From NCBI GenBank assembly GCA_944326635.1, contig CALVEU010000004.1, forward strand, positions 1 through 46,165: a DNA stretch of 46,165 nt, given 5' to 3'. The position numbers were made by a program, and so were the translations under genes. The notes beneath the pieces are model-generated. The model saw only the letters and a list, made by a program, of their open reading frames with translations, searched no databases and had not been told where the DNA came from. The stretch is from Candidatus Gastranaerophilales bacterium (lineage in GTDB: Bacteria > Cyanobacteriota > Vampirovibrionia > Gastranaerophilales > Gastranaerophilaceae). Below are positions 41,449 through 46,165 of this stretch, one piece after another (the first letter of the stretch is position 1; each line of letters opens with the position of its first letter).

Positions 41449-42657
41449 ATGGAAAAATTTAAATTTGATAGCATTGAATCTGCTCTAGAAGATTTTAAAA
41501 ACGGCAAAATGATTATCGTAGCAGACGATGAAGATAGAGAAAATGAAGGTGACTTAATTTGCTCAGGGCAAATGGTTACTCCTGAAATTATAAAATTCAT
41601 GGCTGAAAATGCAAAAGGACTTATCTGTCTTGCAATTGCTCCTGAAATTGCAGAAAAAATGCAGCTTCACCAAATGGTAGAACAAAATACAGAAAGTATG
41701 AGAACAGCTTTTACAGTAAGCATTGACGCTAATGAAAAATACGGTGTGACAACAGGAATTTCAGCATTTGATAGAGCAAAAACAATAGAAGTATGTCTTG
41801 CTCCTGATGCTCAACCATCTGATTTGAGACGACCAGGACACTTATTCCCTTGTGTAGCAAGAAAAGGCGGAGTTCTGACTCGTACAGGTCATACTGAAGC
41901 TGTTGTTGATTTAGCAAAATTATGCGGACATATCCCTGCAGGTCCAATGTGCGAAATTATGGGAAAAGACGGACACATGGCAAAACGCGATGAATTATAT
42001 GAATTTGCTCAAAAACATGGAATTAAGTTCATCTCTGTTGCCGAATTAATTGCATACCGTTTAAAATCAGAAAAAATTGTAACTCGTGAAGCTGAAGCAC
42101 ATCTTCCAACACAATTTGGAGAATTCGAAATTTACGGATATCTAAATCACATGACAGGTCAAGAAAGTGTTGCATTAGTAAAAGATGACGGTTCTGACAA
42201 AATTCCTCTAATCAGAGTGCACAGCGAATGTTTAACAGGTGATATTTTCCATAGCTTAAAATGTGATTGCAATTACCAATTACACAGCGCACTTGAAATG
42301 ATTAACGAATATGGCAAAGGTGCTCTTGTTTACATGAAAGGTCATGAAGGCAGAGGAATTGGTATAATTAACAAAATTAAAGCCTACCATCTTCAAGAAG
42401 AAGGTCAAGATACCGTAGAAGCAAATGTGTCTTTAGGTTTCAAACCTGATTTAAGAGATTACGGCATGGGTGCACAAATAATTAGAGATTTGGGTTTTAA
42501 CAATTTCAACTTAATTACTAATAATCCTAAAAAAATCGTCGGTTTGAATGGTTACGGATTAACTGTACATGATATAGTAAAAATACCGCCGTTTATAAAT
42601 AAATACAATAAACGTTATATGGAAACTAAAAAAGATAAAATGCATCATATGATTTAA
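41449..42657 (+). CDS. ribBA: Bifunctional DHBP synthase / GTP cyclohydrolase II
   Basis: The N-terminal half (about 1-205) is 3,4-dihydroxy-2-butanone-4-phosphate synthase, with DDEDRENEGDLI and the later HTEAVVDL and DLRRPGH. The C-terminal half is GTP cyclohydrolase II with zinc cysteines C261, C272 and C274 (spacing as in E. coli RibA), KGHEGRGIG and the ending DYGMGAQI. Together they supply both riboflavin precursors. It is placed one base after ribE, so it is co-translated with it. Confidence 0.97.
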   Translation: MEKFKFDSIESALEDFKNGKMIIVADDEDRENEGDLICSGQMVTPEIIKFMAENAKGLICLAIAPEIAEKMQLHQMVEQNTESMRTAFTVSIDANEKYGVTTGISAFDRAKTIEVCLAPDAQPSDLRRPGHLFPCVARKGGVLTRTGHTEAVVDLAKLCGHIPAGPMCEIMGKDGHMAKRDELYEFAQKHGIKFISVAELIAYRLKSEKIVTREAEAHLPTQFGEFEIYGYLNHMTGQESVALVKDDGSDKIPLIRVHSECLTGDIFHSLKCDCNYQLHSALEMINEYGKGALVYMKGHEGRGIGIINKIKAYHLQEEGQDTVEANVSLGFKPDLRDYGMGAQIIRDLGFNNFNLITNNPKKIVGLNGYGLTVHDIVKIPPFINKYNKRYMETKKDKMHHMI

Positions 42658-42703
42658 TCATCATAATTTGTAACAGGAAATAGAGTAACAAGGAATTAAG
42701 AAA

Positions 42704-43699
42704 ATGACTGACGAAAACAAAAACTTTGAAGCCCGATTATTAACCTCAAATGATTACAAAGCTTTTGCTACTGTATACAATGATTTTAGAGATCGTGCAG
42801 TTACAGAATACAATTTTGAACTTGAACCATTAGACTTTGAGGGCTTTACAGATGCTGTTGAAAAGAATTTAATAGACTGCCTTGTTCTATATGATAATAC
42901 AATTCCTGTAGCATTTTTAGTATACACAACTGCCATATCCGAAGCAATTGAGCTTAATATAATTCATTCATTCAAAATGGAAAATATGGTAGAACGCGCA
43001 ATGTATTTGATAAAAAAATTCTTAGAGCTAACAAAAGCTGAAAGATTAGACAAAATCGTATGCTACCCTATGTTAGGTTCACAAAAGAATTTAATCGGAG
43101 ATATTGCAAGATATGGATTTAAATTCGTAGGAATTGCAGTTTTAAGATTTATGATGGCAGGTACAAATTCTAGAGAAATATTAAAAACTACTCAACTTTC
43201 ACAACTTGACAATGACTACAAACTTGTAGACTGGCAGGATAAATATTTTGAAGATGCAGTAGAAGTAGTTCAGGAAGGCTTTGAAACTTCTGCAGATGCA
43301 TTATTCGATCCAAGATTTAAAACTATTGAAGGTACACGTGATATTATTACTAAAATTGTAAAAAATATATATGCGGAATTTTTACCTGAAGCAACAACAG
43401 TGATGTTATATAACAATATTCCAGTAGGTTTCTGTTTTATGAACCTTACAGGCGGAAGAATCGCTAATATCCCTATAGTTTCAATAAGAAAAGAACATCA
43501 AGGTAAAGGATTATCTAAACATATGTTGAAAAAATCCGTAGAAAAACTTATTGAAATCGCTGATAATGGCATAAAACCGATTACAGAAGTAAATACAACA
43601 ACTGAAACTAATAATTTCCAAGCCTTAAAAATGTATAGACATCTTGGATTTAAAGAAGATTATAACTATCCGCAATCATATTTGCCAACTAAAGATTAA
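42704..43699 (+). CDS. Tandem GNAT acetyltransferase protein
   Basis: Two GNAT-like folds are joined in 331 residues. The N-terminal one (about 8-150) has lost a clear acetyl-CoA motif. The C-terminal one (about 175-331) keeps it: IVSIRKEHQGKGLSKHMLKKSVEKL, followed by NFQALKMYRHLGFKE. It probably acetylates a small molecule or protein; the N-terminal half may be structural. AAGGAA precedes the ATG. It follows ribBA by 46 nt and might be read from the same promoter. No riboflavin role is implied. Confidence 0.75.
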   Translation: MTDENKNFEARLLTSNDYKAFATVYNDFRDRAVTEYNFELEPLDFEGFTDAVEKNLIDCLVLYDNTIPVAFLVYTTAISEAIELNIIHSFKMENMVERAMYLIKKFLELTKAERLDKIVCYPMLGSQKNLIGDIARYGFKFVGIAVLRFMMAGTNSREILKTTQLSQLDNDYKLVDWQDKYFEDAVEVVQEGFETSADALFDPRFKTIEGTRDIITKIVKNIYAEFLPEATTVMLYNNIPVGFCFMNLTGGRIANIPIVSIRKEHQGKGLSKHMLKKSVEKLIEIADNGIKPITEVNTTTETNNFQALKMYRHLGFKEDYNYPQSYLPTKD

Positions 43700-43705
43700 T
43701 ATAAC

Positions 43706-43733
43706 TGGACAAATTAAGAAAAATCATTATAAT
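43706..43733 (+). promoter_or_regulatory. Promoter of the 371-aa orphan
   Basis: TGGACA (43706-43711), a 16-nt spacer and a perfect TATAAT (43728-43733) end 7 nt before the ATG at 43741. A leaderless start is predicted. Confidence 0.6.
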
Positions 43734-43740
43734 TTAATCT

Positions 43741-44856
43741 ATGGCAGATTTGAACTTAGGGCATTTAATTTCAAAATTCGTAAATTATCAGGCACTTAAT
43801 GCTCAACAAAAAGCTGCTGCAAATAAGCCTGTCCAAACATCTTTTACACCGGCTCCTCCACAAGCCCCTGCTGGAAGTGCAAATAATTCTATTGCATCAC
43901 CACAATTTGCTAATATGGCAGGAGTCGATCAATCAGCTTATGTAAAAGATATGATGAATTTACCTAAAAATATGAACGAATTATTATATATTCTGCAAAG
44001 AAATATAACCCTTGCCCAATTTAATCAGCGTTTTGCAAACCAAATTAATATGCAAAGAAATGCTTTATCTCAAACCCAAGCTCAAATATTAGCACAATTA
44101 CAAGGCCTATCCTTAACAGAAGCTCAGAATATTTTACTTATGGGTAACAAAGCTGTATTATCTCAACTTCAAAGCTCTTTGAGAAATCTCCCGATTTCCT
44201 CAACAGGACTGATAAATCTTTCAGAAATTGCAGCAATGATTCAGGCTAACGGCAAAGATGCTATTGCAAAACTAATTACAACAATGGCTAATTCTGCCAA
44301 ATTAGGCATAACTGACTTATCACAACTTAAAGATACTGCAAAAATAATCAATGCAAGTATTGCAGCTGCATCTCAAAATGATTCTGCACAGACAATGAAA
44401 CTTCTAATGCTTCTGTATCTTCCATGGCTCCCACTGCAAGAAGGTGTAGGATTTGACTTGGATATTGAAGCAGGTTCAGAAGAAGATGGAAGAGATAGTA
44501 TTTTAATTATTACAATTACAACTCTTAATTATGGAAATGTAATTGCAACATTAATTCTTGAAAGTGCAAACTCCGTTCATGTAAATATTGAATGTGTAAA
44601 AGAATTTCCTAAAGAGGAATTATTGCTAAGAATTGAAGGAGACGAAAAACATTACTCAATGGAATCTGTAGTATCTTTTGAAACAAACACTCAGACAACG
44701 ATTAATGACCAACAAGAAAAACCTCAAGCAAAAATCAACATGAGTAATACTAATGAAATAAACCCTTATTTACTTTTAATGTCACACACAATAATAAGAC
44801 ATGTTATAGAAATTGACAAAAACACATCTAATGGCGTATCATCACATATAGATTAG
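43741..44856 (+). CDS. Hypothetical protein, Ala/Gln-rich with C-terminal beta domain
   Basis: This 371-residue protein has no signal peptide. The N-terminal 60 residues contain a Pro/Ala linker (PAPPQAPAGSA). Residues 70-210 are helical and Gln/Asn/Leu-rich (NELLYILQRNITLAQFNQRF, AQILAQLQGLSLTEAQNILL). A beta-rich C-terminal domain (LPWLPLQEGVGFDLDIE, then ILIITITTLNYGNVIATLIL) follows, with an acidic patch. The layout loosely recalls flagellar hook-length control proteins (FliK C-terminal domain), but no flagellar gene is nearby and the match is not firm. There is no Shine-Dalgarno; the promoter is directly before the ATG. Function unknown. Confidence 0.6.
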   Translation: MADLNLGHLISKFVNYQALNAQQKAAANKPVQTSFTPAPPQAPAGSANNSIASPQFANMAGVDQSAYVKDMMNLPKNMNELLYILQRNITLAQFNQRFANQINMQRNALSQTQAQILAQLQGLSLTEAQNILLMGNKAVLSQLQSSLRNLPISSTGLINLSEIAAMIQANGKDAIAKLITTMANSAKLGITDLSQLKDTAKIINASIAAASQNDSAQTMKLLMLLYLPWLPLQEGVGFDLDIEAGSEEDGRDSILIITITTLNYGNVIATLILESANSVHVNIECVKEFPKEELLLRIEGDEKHYSMESVVSFETNTQTTINDQQEKPQAKINMSNTNEINPYLLLMSHTIIRHVIEIDKNTSNGVSSHID

Positions 44857-44881
44857 TTATATATTATAATAAGGGGAAAAA

Positions 44882-45259
44882 ATGAAATTTTTACACGCAA
44901 TGATTAGAGTAAAAAACATTGATGAATCAATGAAATTTTACACTGAACTTATGGACTTAAACAGAACAGGCGAAGTTAAATTAGACGATTGTGTTCTATA
45001 CTATCTGAGCGATGAAGATGGTCAAACTCAAATTGAATTAACTTACAACTATGAAACTCCTAAAAATGGATACGAAAATGGGAACGCATTTGGTCACTTC
45101 GCTTTCGAAGCAAAATCAATGGAAGAATTTACCGCAAAAATGGAAAAATTCGGTTATAAATACTTATATGAACCATTTTTCATGCCAGAAGTTAATATGT
45201 ATGTTGCATTCTTAAAAGATCCTGATGGCAACGAAATAGAAATTATGGCTAAAAAATAA
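44882..45259 (+). CDS. Glyoxalase I (lactoylglutathione lyase-like VOC protein)
   Basis: This metalloenzyme of the vicinal-oxygen-chelate fold isomerises the methylglyoxal-thiol adduct. Two beta-alpha-beta-beta-beta modules are visible. Metal ligands fit H5, E in TQIELTYN, H in FGHFAFE and E in GNEIEIM, the usual His-Glu-His-Glu set. The 125-aa length is that of bacterial GloA. AAGGGGAAAA precedes the ATG. Its exact thiol cofactor is not decided by the sequence. Confidence 0.88.
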   Translation: MKFLHAMIRVKNIDESMKFYTELMDLNRTGEVKLDDCVLYYLSDEDGQTQIELTYNYETPKNGYENGNAFGHFAFEAKSMEEFTAKMEKFGYKYLYEPFFMPEVNMYVAFLKDPDGNEIEIMAKK

Positions 45260-45291
45260 AAAAAGAGGGGTACAAATTACTCCTCTTTTTT
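45258..45291. terminator. Bidirectional terminator
   Basis: AAAAAAGAGGGGTA pairs with TACTCCTCTTTTTT (one G-U) between the converging glyoxalase and TPR genes. Confidence 0.85.
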
Positions 45292-46165
45292 AACCTAATA
45301 GTTCTAAATTACTCAATTTTTCATTAATCTCATTCATCAAATTAACATCATCTGTCTGACGGGCATAATTTTGAGCTTTTGTCAATAGTCCTTTAGCTTT
45401 AGAGACATTACTGTGTTCTACCATAATATCTGCAGCTTTTGCATAATTTTGTGCAACTTTTAAAGGCGCTTCTGCATCAGCATAATGTTTTACAGCATTA
45501 GAGTATGATTTTAGGGCTTTTTGAGATTCACCGAACTTTTCATAAGCATTCCCCATACTTGAAGATACAAAACCTTTTACTCTTGAATTATCAGTCTGAG
45601 ATGCCAAATCATCTGCTATAGAATAATAATTCATAGCTTCATCTTCATACATATCTGTATATATATTACCCATTTTTGTTAAAGATGTAGATTGTGCAAC
45701 CAAATTTTCTGCCTCTCCCGCAAAAGAGATTGAACTAAAGTAATGATCAAGTGCAGGTTCAATTTGATTTACATCATCATAAATTTGAGCCATTGAATAA
45801 TGAGCTTTTGTCTTTACATTATTATCAGTTGTATTTTTCAATGATTGATTATAACTTTTTAGAGCTTGAGCATAATAATCATGATCATCATAAATTCTGC
45901 CGACTTCATAATAAATCTTAGATTTTGTTTCGGTATCACCTACTTCATCTGCTCTTTTTAAAGCTTTTTGGAATGTTTCTATAGCTTTTTCAGTTTGATT
46001 TGCGTATGCTAGCTTTTTAGATTGAATAAACAGAGATTTCAATTCTTTATCTTGAGGAATTAATGATACAACTTTTGAATCTGTTTCAATTTCTTGTTGT
46101 ACAGGTTCTTTTACAGTATCATTAACAGTTGTTTTATTCTCTGCTTTTTCAGCTTGTTGTGTACT
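45290..46165 (-). CDS. TPR-repeat protein, C-terminal part (5' end outside window)
   Basis: The frame is open to the window edge, so the start is upstream; the first in-window start codon is a TTG at 46042. The first 40 visible residues are a polar Thr/Glu/Gln-rich linker (TTVNDTVKEPVQQEIETDSK). Then come about six TPR units (YANQTEKAIETFQKALKRAD, YYEVGRIYDDHDYYAQALKSYNQSL, HYSMAQIYDDVNQIEPALDHY and so on). TPR arrays of this Asp/Tyr-rich type are protein-binding scaffolds. Partner and location are unknown. Confidence 0.78.
   Translation of the reverse strand, partial: STQQAEKAENKTTVNDTVKEPVQQEIETDSKVVSLIPQDKELKSLFIQSKKLAYANQTEKAIETFQKALKRADEVGDTETKSKIYYEVGRIYDDHDYYAQALKSYNQSLKNTTDNNVKTKAHYSMAQIYDDVNQIEPALDHYFSSISFAGEAENLVAQSTSLTKMGNIYTDMYEDEAMNYYSIADDLASQTDNSRVKGFVSSSMGNAYEKFGESQKALKSYSNAVKHYADAEAPLKVAQNYAKAADIMVEHSNVSKAKGLLTKAQNYARQTDDVNLMNEINEKLSNLELLG

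Overview
This is an AT-rich (roughly 30% GC by eye) chromosomal segment of a bacterium. The best guess is a gut Vampirovibrionia/Melainabacteria (Candidatus Gastranaerophilales-like). Support comes from the prepilin with the FTLAEVLITLGIIGVVAA signature typical of that group, the many signal-peptide TPR and metallophosphoesterase proteins, a small protein with an N-terminal PSFGM motif, and a complete Gram-negative-type yceD-rpmF-plsX-fab cluster. The lineage is inferred from general family knowledge; no marker gene here was compared with a database. Genes are tightly packed on both strands. Both window edges cut genes: an ABC1/UbiB-like kinase at the left and a TPR protein at the right.

Layout. 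1-3.9 kb: kinase-like protein, GH57 glycoside hydrolase and a 56-residue orphan. 3.9-8.2 kb (minus): alaS and a group of 158-aa orphan, dut, DUF2752 and TM2 genes. 8.3-10.8 kb: tRNA-Arg(UCU), a degraded reading frame, a DHA2 drug-efflux transporter with an operator-like palindrome, and a cupin. 10.8-13.1 kb (minus): membrane PH-domain protein, tRNA-Glu(CUC), a metallophosphoesterase broken by one in-frame TAA, and a secreted orphan. 13.1-18.6 kb: esterase, zinc alcohol dehydrogenase, YvlD-like membrane protein, secreted parvulin, diguanylate cyclase, HD phosphohydrolase and an XRE regulator. 18.7-22.5 kb: glycosyltransferase and the hom-orphan-thrC operon. 22.5-27.4 kb: TPR proteins, an intact metallophosphoesterase, an MBL-fold hydrolase, and a prepilin preceded by a G10 tract. 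27.5-31.7 kb: tRNA nucleotidyltransferase and a large SF1 helicase with a C-terminal nuclease-like domain. 31.8-39.4 kb (minus): fatty-acid/phospholipid cluster. 39.4-39.9 kb: a structured, gene-free spacer. 39.9-46.2 kb: tpiA, ribE-ribBA, tandem GNAT protein, orphan, glyoxalase and the TPR protein.

How it works together. The yceD-rpmF-plsX-fabH and fabD-fabG-acpP-fabF blocks are the usual fatty-acid initiation/elongation operon. Here it is split by a 184-aa orphan, two hairpins and at least three promoters (upstream of the 83-aa gene, fabD and acpP). hom and thrC make threonine; ribE and ribBA make riboflavin; tpiA is glycolytic. Several genes (hom, ribE, a TPR gene, the prepilin, a 371-aa orphan, and probably the HD and diguanylate cyclase genes) have a sigma70 -10 box only 6-11 nt before the start codon and no Shine-Dalgarno, which suggests leaderless or near-leaderless mRNAs. 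Other genes in the same window have clear AGGAG-type sites.

Most notable signals: a homopolymeric G10 tract whose length would decide whether a 55-residue extension is joined to a prepilin (candidate phase variation); a nested inverted-repeat, MITE-like element upstream of tpiA; a cluster of CTAATTA sites around a perfect promoter next to the XRE regulator gene; and a helicase-nuclease fusion. No CRISPR array, complete insertion sequence, prophage or obvious defence island is visible.
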